Numbered from the stretch's first letter, positions 27,098-36,257 are shown. The stretch: 64,000 nucleotides of DNA from Sphingomonas faeni (GCF_030817315.1 NZ_JAUSZF010000001.1:2933001-2997000); one strand, 5' to 3'. The notes: generated from the sequence alone by a model not told the origin. Numbers and translations are program-made.

Positions 27098-28165
27098 TCA
27101 CATTTCCAGCGCGCGCTCGTAGCCGGTGAGTTCGAGATAGCCGCGACCACCGCGCGTGCGGACCGCGCCCTCCCAATAGACCGGCAGGCCGCTGCGGCGG
27201 GCGTCGAGTTCCTGCGCGGCGAACATCGGCACCAGGCGCCAGCGCTGGATGCCGCCGGCGACGCGGACGCTCAATTCCTGCGAGACGGGATAGACCGCGC
27301 CGGTCGCCTTGCTCCGCCATGTCGCGAGCGGGCGGAAGGCAACGTCGTTGGGCCCGAACAGCGTCATGCTGCCGTCGGCGCGGCGGAGCGAGCCGCCCGT
27401 CCAGACCGTGCCGCCGCCCTTGCGTCGGATGCGGAACGCCATCAGCGCGGACCCGTCGTCAAAATTGAGGCCGGTCCAGTCCCAACCCTGCGCAGTGGGC
27501 GCGAGATAGTTGGACGACCATTCGCGGTCCAGCCACGCCTCGCCGGTCACGGCGACCGTTCCCGTTCCGCGGCGGACCCGGCCGGTCACGCGGAGATGCG
27601 GCACCGAGTAATAATAGCTCGCTTCCTCGGGGCGCGGTCCCTTGCGGCTATACCCTCCGATCCCCTGCGGTAGCGGAGGCTGGGTGGGCTGGAAGTCGAG
27701 CGCGAGGCCGAAGCCGTCCGGGTCGACGCGTGTCGTCCACCGGCCATCACCTGCGCGGCGCAATCGCCAGTTGCGGATTGCGACGTCGGCATCGCCGGTA
27801 CGGGCCTGCGCCAGACCGAAGCCTTCGCGTGCCGCCTGCTCGCCGTGAAGCAACTTGCCGGTGGCCGGATCGGACAGTGCGGCATGCGCGAACAGGACCT
27901 GGCGCGCGGCGAACCGGCTCGGGTTGCGCGGATCGACCGGCGGGCGCGTCCGGAAGAACGTAACCTGGAAGCCGAGATCCTTACCGTCCGCGGTCTTCAG
28001 CCAGCCGGTGACGTACCACCATTCGGTGCGAAACGCCGGGTGCGCGCCGTGATCCGCTGGAAAGCGCAGGCTGATCCCCGGCCGCACGACGGGATAGGGC
28101 GTGGCGGCTGGGGCGGCGACACCGATCGCGGCGATCCAGCCGAGCAGGGCCCAAGGTCGCAGCAT
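27098..28165 (-). CDS. AttH/CrtC-like secreted lipocalin-fold protein
   Basis: Predicted secreted protein of the AttH/hydroxyneurosporene-synthase-like family (two tandem lipocalin-like domains), 355 residues. It has a signal peptide ending near 'GVAAPAAT'. Family segments are 'RFPADHGAHPAFRTEWWYVTGWL', 'FQVTFFRTRP', 'VLFAHAALSDP', 'VTGEAWLDREWSSNYLAP', 'GWDWTGLNFDDGSALMAF' and a C-terminal 'LPVYWEGAVRTRGGRGYLELTGYER'. It follows an ABC permease and ATPase in the same order as attEFGH of Agrobacterium, so an export-linked lipid or small-molecule handling role is likely. The start overlaps the permease stop (TGATG). Confidence 0.85.
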   Translation of the reverse strand: MLRPWALLGWIAAIGVAAPAATPYPVVRPGISLRFPADHGAHPAFRTEWWYVTGWLKTADGKDLGFQVTFFRTRPPVDPRNPSRFAARQVLFAHAALSDPATGKLLHGEQAAREGFGLAQARTGDADVAIRNWRLRRAGDGRWTTRVDPDGFGLALDFQPTQPPLPQGIGGYSRKGPRPEEASYYYSVPHLRVTGRVRRGTGTVAVTGEAWLDREWSSNYLAPTAQGWDWTGLNFDDGSALMAFRIRRKGGGTVWTGGSLRRADGSMTLFGPNDVAFRPLATWRSKATGAVYPVSQELSVRVAGGIQRWRLVPMFAAQELDARRSGLPVYWEGAVRTRGGRGYLELTGYERALEM

Positions 28166-30735
28166 CACCAATCCTCCCGCACCGACTGTACCGCGCTCTT
28201 TGCCGTGGCACGCCGCCCCGCCAGCATCGCGGTTGCCGCCGCCGCACCCGTCAGCGCGGTCGCGACGCCGATCAGTGTGCCGATCGGAATGCGGGTGGTC
28301 ATCGTCCAGTTAAACGACTGCGGGTTGATGACGTGGATCAGCACCTGCGAGAGGAGCAGCCCTAGCCCGATCCCTGCGAGTGCACCGGTGAGACCGACGA
28401 TCGCACCCTCGGTGGCGAGCATCCGGGTCAACTGGCCACGCGTGAGGCCGAGATGCCGCAGCATCCCGAACTCGCGTTCGCGCGCGACCGTCTGCGCCGA
28501 CATCGTCGCTGCCACGCCGGCCAGCCCGACCAGGATCGCCACCGCCTCCAGCAGATAGGTGACCGCGAAACTGCGGTCGAATAGCGTCAGCGCGAGTTTC
28601 CGCAGCGTCGCCGGCTGGCCGACCTCGACCTGCGGGCGCAAGTCGGCGGGCAGGCGATCGGTCATCGCGCGCACGACCTTCGCCGGATCCGCACCGGGCA
28701 CAATCGTCGCGGAGATCTCGTCGCGGCGATCGTCGCCGGTGAGGCGCTGGTAATCGCCTTCGTCGATCAGCACCGCGCCCGCCTGCCGCCCGTAATCACG
28801 CCATATGCCGGCGACCACGAATTGCGTGCGGCCGGCGATCGGCAGCGTGATACGCTCGCCCGGATCCCAGCCGTAAAGCCGTTGCGCGGGCTCGGAGACC
28901 CAGATCGGCAGCGCGTTCTTCGGCACCGGCGGTCCACGATCGATCAGCACCAGCAACGGATCGCGGCCACCACGCTCGGGTCGCGCGATCAGGCTGACCG
29001 GTGGGCGATCCGCGGCGATGGTCAGCGGGATCTGGCGGCTGAAAGCGAGGCGGGCGATACCGGGTGTCCCTGCGATGCGGGTGCGGGTCGCCGGATCGAA
29101 CGTCGCGCCGGAAGTGGTGCGCAGATACAGGTCCGCGCCGAGCACCTGGTCGAGCCACTCGTCGACCGCGCCGCGGAAGCTCGTCACCATCGTCGCCATC
29201 GCGATCATCAGCGCGGTCGATGCGACGATCCCGCACAACGCGGTCGCCGCTTCGCCGGGGGCGCCGTGGAGGTGACGGACCGCGAGCAGCCCGGGCACGC
29301 TGCCCCGCGTCCGCTTCGCCAGCGGGGTCAGCAGCGCGCGCGCGAACCACGGCACGCCCGCGACGCCGCCCGCGAGCATCAATGCCATTCCCAGGAAACC
29401 GAACAGCGGCAGTCCGGCGATCGCGGGCAACAGCGACGCGGCGCCTCCCGCAACGAGCAACGCGGCGGCGGGCCACCACGCGACCGGCCGCCTCGGATCG
29501 AGCACGTCGCCCGCGTTCTTGAGCGCTGCGGCCGGCGCTGCACGTGCCGCGACGCGGGCAGGCAACGCGCTGCCGAGGATCGCCGCGAGCAGGCCGAGCG
29601 CGAAGAACCCGATCGCGGCACCGGGCTGGATCACGATGCGCGCAGTGCTGCCGCCGAAATAGCCCGCACCCAAATCGCCGCCGAACCAGTGGAGTGCCGC
29701 CCACGCCAGGCCGTATCCTGCCGCCAATCCCGCCGCCGCGCCGACCAGTCCGATCGCGAGCCCCTCGATCACGACCGCGGCGATGATCCCGGCGCGCGGC
29801 ATGCCCAATGTCCGGAGCAGTGCGAACGCGCGTTGCCGCCGCACCACCGACAGCGACTGCGCTGAATAGACGAGGAAACCGCCGGTCAGCAGCGCGACCA
29901 GTGCCAGCATGTCGAGATTGACGCGGTACGCGCGCGACAGTGCATCGCCCTGCGCGTTCTGCGTCTCGGCGGTCGACAGGATAGCGTCCGCCGGCAGGAT
30001 CGCACGCAACGCCGGCTCCGCGGTCGCACGATCCGACAGCGCCAGGTCGAGCCGGTCGATCCTCCCCAGACGCCCGAACCGCCACTGTGCCGCAGCGATA
30101 TCCATGACGCCGACCGCGGTCGATTCGTCCGTCGCCGGCAGCGTGCCCGCCACCCGCAGCGGTACCGATCGGCCATTGGCGACGACGATTACTTGCGTCC
30201 CGATCTTGGCGCCGACCTGGGTCAGCGCCGCGCGCGACAGGAACAGCGCGGCCTCGTCGAACGCCGCGTCGTTGCCGGTATCGGGGCCACGCGGGCGGAT
30301 GCCGATCAGCGACGGCGTCACCGTGGCCGCACGGATCACGTCGACGCCCAACAGAGTCAGCCGCGCCTTGCCGATTCGCGCATCGAGGCGCAGCACCGGG
30401 CTTGTATCGCCGACTCCATCGGCACGTGCGACCCGGGGATAGAGGCGTTCGTCGAAGCCGAGCGGGCTGGTCGCGCGGACCGACAGTTCGGCGGCTCCGC
30501 TGACGCCGCGCATCGCGCCATCGAACGACGCCAGCGCCGATCCGTTGACCAGATGTACCGCAAAGCCGAGCGCCACGCCGACCGCGATCGCGACCGCCGT
30601 CAACAGGAAGCGGGCAGGGTGGAACCGCCACTCGCCCGCGATCAGCCACTTGAGTCCCAGACGTCCCGACCAGAGCCCGGAACCCGATCTCAGGTCGTGC
30701 TCAGGCGCCACGCCGCTCCACCAGTCCTTCGGCAC
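28165..30735 (-). CDS. FtsX/MacB-type ABC transporter permease
   Basis: Large permease of ~850 residues with two FtsX domains. The signature is two sets of membrane helices with big periplasmic loops: N-terminal helix 'RFLLTAVAIAVGVALGFAVHLVN', helices from ~280 to 430 ('AQSLSVVRRQRAFALLRTLGMPRAGI'), and the final FtsX block 'MSAQTVAREREFGMLRHLGLTRGQLTRMLATEGAIVGLTGALAGIGLGLLLSQ'. Such permeases act as mechanotransmitters or lipoprotein/hydrophobe exporters rather than classic importers. The GTG at 30735 overlaps the ATPase end by 35 bases. A later GTG at 30711 is an alternative start. Confidence 0.87.
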   Translation of the reverse strand: MPKDWWSGVAPEHDLRSGSGLWSGRLGLKWLIAGEWRFHPARFLLTAVAIAVGVALGFAVHLVNGSALASFDGAMRGVSGAAELSVRATSPLGFDERLYPRVARADGVGDTSPVLRLDARIGKARLTLLGVDVIRAATVTPSLIGIRPRGPDTGNDAAFDEAALFLSRAALTQVGAKIGTQVIVVANGRSVPLRVAGTLPATDESTAVGVMDIAAAQWRFGRLGRIDRLDLALSDRATAEPALRAILPADAILSTAETQNAQGDALSRAYRVNLDMLALVALLTGGFLVYSAQSLSVVRRQRAFALLRTLGMPRAGIIAAVVIEGLAIGLVGAAAGLAAGYGLAWAALHWFGGDLGAGYFGGSTARIVIQPGAAIGFFALGLLAAILGSALPARVAARAAPAAALKNAGDVLDPRRPVAWWPAAALLVAGGAASLLPAIAGLPLFGFLGMALMLAGGVAGVPWFARALLTPLAKRTRGSVPGLLAVRHLHGAPGEAATALCGIVASTALMIAMATMVTSFRGAVDEWLDQVLGADLYLRTTSGATFDPATRTRIAGTPGIARLAFSRQIPLTIAADRPPVSLIARPERGGRDPLLVLIDRGPPVPKNALPIWVSEPAQRLYGWDPGERITLPIAGRTQFVVAGIWRDYGRQAGAVLIDEGDYQRLTGDDRRDEISATIVPGADPAKVVRAMTDRLPADLRPQVEVGQPATLRKLALTLFDRSFAVTYLLEAVAILVGLAGVAATMSAQTVAREREFGMLRHLGLTRGQLTRMLATEGAIVGLTGALAGIGLGLLLSQVLIHVINPQSFNWTMTTRIPIGTLIGVATALTGAAAATAMLAGRRATAKSAVQSVREDW

Positions 30736-31432
30736 CCAGCGTCAGCACGCGGTCGGCGATCGCCGCGCTCGCGTCCGAATGCGTCACCATCACGCCCGCC
30801 GCACCATTGCCGCGCACCGCATCGGCGAACAGCGACAGCACGCGCGCGGCGGTTTCCGGGTCGAGGTTGCCGGTCGGTTCGTCCGCGAGGATCAGCGCGG
30901 GGCGGTGGACGAGCGCACGGGCGATCGCCACGCGCTGCAACTCGCCCCCCGACAGATCACGCGCATAGCCGTCGCCGCGACCGTCCAGGCCGACCGCGTC
31001 GAGCATCTCCTCGGCGCGCGCCGATGCCGCGACATTGTCCGGCGAGACGAGTGCCAGCGGTAGCGCGACGTTCTGGCGCAGCGTCAGATAGGGGAGGATG
31101 TGGAAGGCCTGGAAGACGAAGCCGATCCGCTCGCGCCGCAACCGGGTCCGCGCGGTCTCGTCGAGCGTACCCAGCTCGATCCCGTCGATCGCGACGCTGC
31201 CTTCGTCCGCCTCGTCCAGCCCAGCGAGGATATTGAGCAGCGTCGATTTGCCGACCCCCGATTCGCCGATGATCGCGACCAGTTCGCCCGCGCCCACGTC
31301 GAGATCGAGATGCCGGAACAACTGCCGCGGCCCCGGCACCGACTTACCGAGCGCACGGACCGCGAGAAGGGGAGGGGCGTCAGGCATATCCAGTCCGTGC
31401 AATAGCTTGGGTGGCTCCGCAAGCGCCGACAT
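30701..31432 (-). CDS. ABC transporter ATP-binding protein (LolD/MacB type)
   Basis: ATPase subunit of 243 residues. Walker A is 'GESGVGKSTLLN', Q-loop 'IGFVFQAFHILPYLT', signature 'LSGGELQRVAIARAL', Walker B 'LILADEPTGNLD' and H-loop 'VMVTHSDA'. The 'PTGNLD' Walker B extension is typical of the MacB/LolD/FtsE group that pairs with FtsX-like permeases. It lies between the acylase gene (18-base gap) and the permease gene (overlap), so the three are probably one operon. Confidence 0.92.
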   Translation of the reverse strand: MSALAEPPKLLHGLDMPDAPPLLAVRALGKSVPGPRQLFRHLDLDVGAGELVAIIGESGVGKSTLLNILAGLDEADEGSVAIDGIELGTLDETARTRLRRERIGFVFQAFHILPYLTLRQNVALPLALVSPDNVAASARAEEMLDAVGLDGRGDGYARDLSGGELQRVAIARALVHRPALILADEPTGNLDPETAARVLSLFADAVRGNGAAGVMVTHSDASAAIADRVLTLGAEGLVERRGA

Positions 31433-31450
31433 GGCTGGATATGCGGTAGA

Positions 31451-33646
31451 TCAGTTACCCGGCCGATAGGTTCGTTCGACGTGGCCCGTCAGTTCGTCGG
31501 GATGGAAATAGACCGGCCGCAACCGTCCCTCGGCATAGCGCGATATCTGGTCGGCGAAATGCGGCGATCGGACGTCGCCGCTCTGGCCGCCGGCCATGAC
31601 TGCCCTCGCCTTCACACGCGCGCCGAACTCGACCACCGCGACGAAGCTGTTGCCGCTGGTCCCGTAATAGCGTTTCGTCCCCGGCCACGGCTTCGCGCCG
31701 AACGACGCGAGGCTGCCCCACTGCGCCGAGGTGAACGGCACCGGCACTGAGGCGCGGGCGTCGTCAAAATGCGGCGCGATCGAATCGTCCAGTCGCTGGA
31801 AGCGGTTGATGTCCTTCCACGGCGTCCGCCAGTCGCCGAAATCCTGCTTGAGCTGGGCGACGGCCGTGCTGAGCGCGGCGAGCTTCGCGTCCTGGCCGAC
31901 CCGCGCGGCGATATAATCGGGGACGTTCAGCCGCTCGGCCTGCGCGAAGCTGCCGACCTCGCGCCACAACTGATCGCCCCAGAACACCGCGAGGCTGGTC
32001 GCGGTGGAATCATAGGCCCAGCGATGGTCCCAGCCCTTGAGCAACGCGATCGGGTCCGCGAGCGCGGCGCGACGCGGATCGCTGGCGGGAAGCGCCTCCC
32101 ACGCCGCGACCAGTCCGGGCAGCAGTCGCGCAAACGCAGGCAAATAGGGATCGAACGCGGCCGCCCTAAGCGTGTCGGGTGTCCAGCCGGTCTTGCCCGT
32201 CAGCAACAGGTCGGCATGGACGCCGCGCGCATTGCCGCCGACCTGGTCCATGTAGCGCGGATAGTCCGCTGCCTTGGGGCTGTCGGGACCTGCCGCGCTC
32301 CACGGCCAGTCGTTGGTGTTGTGCGCCCATCCCACGCGAGGATTGAGCACGCTCGGCAGGCTGGGGAGCGTGTGCAGGCCACGCCAGTCGGTCGCGGGGT
32401 CGCTGCCGTCGACCGGGCGGGTATAGTCGAACCGGTCGTCGCGGACCGGCATGAACTGTGGCATCAGGAACGCGATCTCGCCCTTGCTGTCGGCGAACAG
32501 CGTGTCGTTCGACGAATTCGCCTTTAGCGCCGCGACCTTCATGTATCCCGCGAGATCGGTCGCCTTGGTCCGCAGATAGCTTTGTTCGAGCGCCGGCACC
32601 GGACGCCACATCAGCGCGGTGGCGATCCATTTTCCGCCCTTGGTCGCGACGATCGGGCCGTGATGCGTGCGATAGGTCGTGAAGCTACGCTCGGCCATCG
32701 TCCCGTCGGGCTGGCGGACGCGGAGCAGGACGGTGTTCGCGACGACCGGCCGGCTGGTCTTGCCGTAGCGATAGGTATAGCCGCCTGCCCGCCGCGTGAT
32801 CCGCTCGGCGAACTCGTCGACGTTGTCGACCGTTGCCGACGTGTGCATCCACCCGGCCTTCGGATTGAACCCCTGATAGACGAAGAACTGGCCCCAGGTG
32901 CTTGCGCCATACGCGTTCAATCCCTCGTCGCTGGTCATCTGCGCCTCGGACCGGAAATAGAAGCTGGTGTGCGGATTGATCAGCAACAGCGCGTGGCCGT
33001 TCGCGGTCAGCCGGGGTGCGATGGCGATGCCGTTGGAGCCCGACGGTTCGCGCGGGATCATGCCCAGTTCTTCCGGCGTCGGTGGCGTCGGTCGGCCATA
33101 GAAGGTCTTGAGGTCGCTGAGCGAGATCCGCTCGATATCGCCGCCGATGCTGCCCTCGGTGAAGCTGAGCGCCATCCACGGTTCGAACCTGGTCAGCACG
33201 CGGGGCTTCGTCTGCGGGTGCGTCGCGAGATAATAGTTCAGCCCGTCCGCCCAGGCCTGCATCAAAGTGCGCAACCAGACCGGGCTCGCGGCATAGTCCG
33301 CCTTCAGCGTGGGTGGATCGACGAACAGCCGCTGGCGAAGGTCCGCCCAGACCGCGTCCTCACCGTCTGCTTCGGCGGTCCGGCCGAGCGCGGTCAGGTA
33401 ATTCGCCTCGATCCGCGCGAAATCGTCTTCCGCCTGCGCATAGATCATCCCGAACACCGCATCGGCATCCGACCGGCCCTTGATATGCGGAATGCCCCAG
33501 TCGTCGCGGGTGATCGTCACGCGCTCGGCCTGCGCCTGCCATCGCTGCATGTCGGTGGGCGCAGTACCGGATGCCGCAGAGGACGGGTTGGCCAGCAGCA
33601 AAGCCGACAGGATCAACGGGTGACGCGCGTGTCGAAAGATTGCCAT
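31451..33646 (-). CDS. penicillin acylase-family N-terminal nucleophile amidohydrolase
   Basis: Secreted Ntn-hydrolase of the penicillin/AHL acylase family (~731 residues). It has a signal peptide ('LILSALLLANPSSAAS') and an alpha subunit region with 'VTITRDDWGIPHIKGRSDADAVFGMIYAQAEDDF'. Next come a spacer and the autocatalytic cleavage site 'PSGSNGIAIAP', whose Ser becomes the N-terminal nucleophile (near residue 204). The beta chain has 'LINPHTSFYFRSEAQ', 'VYQGFNPKAGWMHTSATVDNVDEF' and 'MPQFMP'. Relatives cleave acyl-homoserine lactones, beta-lactam side chains or other N-acyl compounds. The ATG at 33646 is the best signal-peptide start, and two upstream ATGs are possible. Confidence 0.88.
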   Translation of the reverse strand: MAIFRHARHPLILSALLLANPSSAASGTAPTDMQRWQAQAERVTITRDDWGIPHIKGRSDADAVFGMIYAQAEDDFARIEANYLTALGRTAEADGEDAVWADLRQRLFVDPPTLKADYAASPVWLRTLMQAWADGLNYYLATHPQTKPRVLTRFEPWMALSFTEGSIGGDIERISLSDLKTFYGRPTPPTPEELGMIPREPSGSNGIAIAPRLTANGHALLLINPHTSFYFRSEAQMTSDEGLNAYGASTWGQFFVYQGFNPKAGWMHTSATVDNVDEFAERITRRAGGYTYRYGKTSRPVVANTVLLRVRQPDGTMAERSFTTYRTHHGPIVATKGGKWIATALMWRPVPALEQSYLRTKATDLAGYMKVAALKANSSNDTLFADSKGEIAFLMPQFMPVRDDRFDYTRPVDGSDPATDWRGLHTLPSLPSVLNPRVGWAHNTNDWPWSAAGPDSPKAADYPRYMDQVGGNARGVHADLLLTGKTGWTPDTLRAAAFDPYLPAFARLLPGLVAAWEALPASDPRRAALADPIALLKGWDHRWAYDSTATSLAVFWGDQLWREVGSFAQAERLNVPDYIAARVGQDAKLAALSTAVAQLKQDFGDWRTPWKDINRFQRLDDSIAPHFDDARASVPVPFTSAQWGSLASFGAKPWPGTKRYYGTSGNSFVAVVEFGARVKARAVMAGGQSGDVRSPHFADQISRYAEGRLRPVYFHPDELTGHVERTYRPGN

Positions 33647-33746
33647 GCGGCGAGCGTAAGGCGACCGCATAGGAAATGCCATGCGTACTGGTAGTGAAGA
33701 TGGTGGATCGGAATGCTGAGGCTGTGTCGCCTCACGCTGGACCGCT

Positions 33747-33762
33747 GTTTTCTTGAGAAAAC
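33747..33762 (-). terminator. hairpin directly after tRNA-Gly
   Basis: On the minus strand GTTTTCT and AGAAAAC are perfect complements around a two-base CA spacer. They begin at the base after the encoded CCA of the tRNA. It could act in transcription termination or 3' processing. No strong U-run follows, so this is only a candidate. Confidence 0.45.
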
Positions 33763-33837
33763 TGGAGCGGGCGAAGGGATTCGAACCCTCGACCCCAACC
33801 TTGGCAAGGTTGTGCTCTACCCCTGAGCTACGCCCGC
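33763..33837 (-). tRNA. tRNA-Gly (anticodon GCC)
   Basis: The minus strand reads GCGGGCGTAGCTCAGGGGTA at the 5' end (acceptor arm and D arm), the anticodon arm with loop CTTGCCAA (anticodon GCC), the T arm GGGTTCGAATCCC and the acceptor 3' strand CGCCCGC followed by T and an encoded CCA. The seven acceptor pairs are complete. It lies between the acylase gene and the SOS cassette, with no other tRNA nearby. Confidence 0.97.
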
Positions 33838-33983
33838 TCTGGCGCCTATGTCTCCGGTCGAAAGCGACACGGTGACTGGGTGAGGCGCGCTGTTAGCCCG
33901 GTGTTTCCGGGACGGCAAGCGCCTTTTCGACTTTCGCGTGAAATTCACCGCAAACGAGATTCCGCTTGGCGACTCCGGCACTA

Positions 33984-33998
33984 GAACATTACAAGAAC
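33984..33998 (+). promoter_or_regulatory. LexA (SOS) box upstream of imuA
   Basis: The direct repeat GAAC-N7-GAAC is the reverse complement of the alphaproteobacterial LexA box GTTC-N7-GTTC. It ends four bases before the GTG of imuA. The imuA-imuB-dnaE2 cassette is LexA-controlled in Caulobacter and many other bacteria, which fits. The box is so close to the start that transcripts must be leaderless or use a later start. Confidence 0.88.
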
Positions 33999-34002
33999 AA
34001 TT

Positions 34003-34806
34003 GTGAACGAGTCGCTTGCCTTGATAGCCCGCCTGAAGCGGATTGCCACGACGGGGATGCCAACACAGGGTGATGGCCGTGCGGACGATGCGTGGCTGAC
34101 GCAGGGGATGGCCAAGGCGCAACTTCACGAAGTTTTCGCGACGATCGACGATTCGGCGAGTGGTGCGGGGTTCGCGGTCGCTTCTGTGCTGGCGGCAAAG
34201 GCGGCGCCGGTCATGTGGCTGCGGACCGAGGCGAGCGAGCGACAGGGCGGGCGGCTGCATGCGACCGGGCTGGTCGAGATGGGGCTCGACGTATCGTCGC
34301 TGGTACTGGGCCTGGTCGACGACGAGGCAAGCCTGCTGCGCGCGGCCGCCGATGCCGCGCGGTGCCACGGGCTCGGCACGTTGCTGATCGAATCCTGGGG
34401 ACGCGCGCCGGGGATCGACCTGACCGCGACACGGCGGCTGATGCTGGCTGCCGAAGCATCGGGCGTGACCATTCTAAGCCTGCGCATCGGGGCCGAACCG
34501 GTGCCGAGTGCGGCCGCGTCGCGCTGGCGGGTGGCGGCATGTTCCTCCCGCCCCCTGGAAGCCGACGCACCTGGCAAACCTGCCTTCGACATCGAATTGC
34601 TGCGTCGACGCGGAGGCCAGGCTGGTCTTCGCTGGCGCGTGGAGTGGGACCGTGACGCGTACATCTTCGACCAAACCGCCTTCGAAACCGCCATCATCGA
34701 AGATTCAGGCGGCGATCCCGCGGCGCTACCTGGCGCTGGTATTCCCGTGGCTGCCGATCGAGCGGCTGCGGACGATGCGGCCGCATCTGTTCGTCGGACG
34801 GGCTGA
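34003..34806 (+). CDS. imuA: ImuA, SOS mutasome accessory protein
   Basis: ImuA is a RecA/SulA-like accessory factor that works with ImuB and DnaE2 in error-prone lesion bypass. The 267-residue product has 'LHEVFATIDDSASGAGFAVASVLAAKAAPVMWLRTEA', 'GLVEMGLDVSSLVLGLVDDEASLLRAAADAARCHGLGTLLIESWG', 'LTATRRLMLAAEASGVTILSLR' and the C-terminal 'FDIELLRRRGGQAGLRWRVEWD'. These match RecA-like core strands, but the Walker A is not preserved. The GTG at 34003 lies right behind a LexA box, so a downstream TTG (34021) or ATG (34057) is also possible. It overlaps imuB by about 155 bases in another frame. Confidence 0.85.
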   Translation: MNESLALIARLKRIATTGMPTQGDGRADDAWLTQGMAKAQLHEVFATIDDSASGAGFAVASVLAAKAAPVMWLRTEASERQGGRLHATGLVEMGLDVSSLVLGLVDDEASLLRAAADAARCHGLGTLLIESWGRAPGIDLTATRRLMLAAEASGVTILSLRIGAEPVPSAAASRWRVAACSSRPLEADAPGKPAFDIELLRRRGGQAGLRWRVEWDRDAYIFDQTAFETAIIEDSGGDPAALPGAGIPVAADRAAADDAAASVRRTG

Positions 34807-36244
34807 GACGCCGATCGCGTTCGTCGAGACGGTTTCGGGTGGGGTGCGGCTGAAGGCGCTCGACCGTGAGGCGGTGCGGGCAGGCCTCCAGCCGGGGCTG
34901 ACGCTGGCTGATGCGCGGGCGCGGGTGCCGGAACTGGAGGTGTACGAGCATGACGCGCATGCCGATCACGAATGGCTCGAGCGGCTGGCGGATGGATGCC
35001 AGCGCTATACGCCCTCGGTCGCGCTCGACGAACCCGATGGGCTGATTCTGGATATCGCCGGGTGCGTGCACGAGTTCGAGGGCGAGCGCCGTCTCGCCGC
35101 CGATCTGGAGGAGCGCCTTGCACGGCGCGGACTGCTGGTGCGCCACGCGTTCGGCGACACGCCCGACACCGCGCGCGCGTTGGCCCGGTTCGCAGGGGCG
35201 CCGGCTCCGGATGAAAAGCGTGCGGTGAAGCGGTTGCCGGTCGCGGCGCTCGGACTCGACGAGGATGCGACCACCGCCTTGTCGCGCGCCGGTCTGAAGA
35301 CGGTTGGCGACGTGATGGCACGACCGCTCGCGACCATTGCCGCGCGGTTCGGCGAGGAAGCGGCAATGATGATCCGCCGGCTCGATGGGTCGGTGAAGGG
35401 CCCGATCGTCGCGCGGCGGACGGTGGCGAAGATCGGTGTCGAGCGTCGTTTTGCCGAACCGATCGCGCGGACCGAATATGCGCTGGAGATGCTGGCCGAA
35501 CTTGCCACCGAGGCTGCGGGACAGCTTGCGGATCGGCATGAGGGCGGGCGGCGCTGGGAAGCACGGCTGTTCCGCGCGGACGGCCTGGTCCAGCGGTTGC
35601 GGATCGAGACTGGCCAGCCGACGCGCGACGTAGCGCTGCTGATGCGCCTGTTCCGCGAGCGGATCGACAGCCTCGCCGATCCGCTCGATCCGGGGTTCGG
35701 CTATGATCTGGTCCGGCTCGACGTTGCGTTGGCCGAGAAACTCGATGCGTCGCAACTCAAGCTGGAGGGCGGCGAAGCGCAGAAGGGAGAAGTCGCACAG
35801 CTCGTCGACCAGCTCGGCACGCGGCTGGGCCGGGCGCGCGTGCGCCGGTTTTCGGCGCGCGACAGTCATATTCCCGAACAGGCCGAGTTGATGCTGCCCG
35901 CCGCCGAAGCGCCCGCCCCGACGCCGTGGACTGCGCCCGAGACGGGGGAGCCGCCGCTCCGGCCGATCTACCTGTTCGACCCGCCGCAGCCGATCGAATC
36001 GATGATGGCCGAAGTCCCCGACGGCCCGCCGCACCGGTTCCGCTGGCGCCGCACCGTGCACGACGTCGCACATAGCGAGGGTCCGGAGCGGATCGCGGGC
36101 GAATGGTGGCGGCGCCAGGATATCCCGACGCGCGATTATTACCGCATCGAAGACCGCCGCGGCCGCCGCTTCTGGATCTTCCGCCACGGCCTGTATTCCG
36201 AGATGGAGGCGCCGCGCTGGTACCTCCACGGCGTCTTCGCATGA
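34652..36244 (+). CDS. imuB: ImuB, Y-family polymerase-like SOS protein
   Basis: ImuB is a catalytically inactive Y-family polymerase homologue that links DnaE2 and ImuA to the sliding clamp. The 530 residues start near 'RRYLALVFPWLPIERLRT', which replaces the catalytic 'DMDAFFASVE' of active Y polymerases. Other blocks are 'QPGLTLADARARVPEL', 'SVALDEPDGLILDIAGCVHEFEGE', the helix-hairpin-helix 'LPVAALGLDEDATTALSRAGLKTVGDVMARPLATIAARFGEEA' and a C-terminal region ending 'RYYLHGVFA'-like 'RWYLHGVFA'. The GTG at 34652 has GGAG seven bases upstream and lies within the imuA reading region, an unusually long overlap. Confidence 0.88.
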   Translation: MTRTSSTKPPSKPPSSKIQAAIPRRYLALVFPWLPIERLRTMRPHLFVGRAETPIAFVETVSGGVRLKALDREAVRAGLQPGLTLADARARVPELEVYEHDAHADHEWLERLADGCQRYTPSVALDEPDGLILDIAGCVHEFEGERRLAADLEERLARRGLLVRHAFGDTPDTARALARFAGAPAPDEKRAVKRLPVAALGLDEDATTALSRAGLKTVGDVMARPLATIAARFGEEAAMMIRRLDGSVKGPIVARRTVAKIGVERRFAEPIARTEYALEMLAELATEAAGQLADRHEGGRRWEARLFRADGLVQRLRIETGQPTRDVALLMRLFRERIDSLADPLDPGFGYDLVRLDVALAEKLDASQLKLEGGEAQKGEVAQLVDQLGTRLGRARVRRFSARDSHIPEQAELMLPAAEAPAPTPWTAPETGEPPLRPIYLFDPPQPIESMMAEVPDGPPHRFRWRRTVHDVAHSEGPERIAGEWWRRQDIPTRDYYRIEDRRGRRFWIFRHGLYSEMEAPRWYLHGVFA

Positions 36245-36257
36245 CCACGCAAGCGTC

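Noticed and set aside
33613..33807. 64-codon minus-strand frame covering the tRNA-Gly and acylase start
   Set aside because: Most of it is the tRNA gene read as protein.
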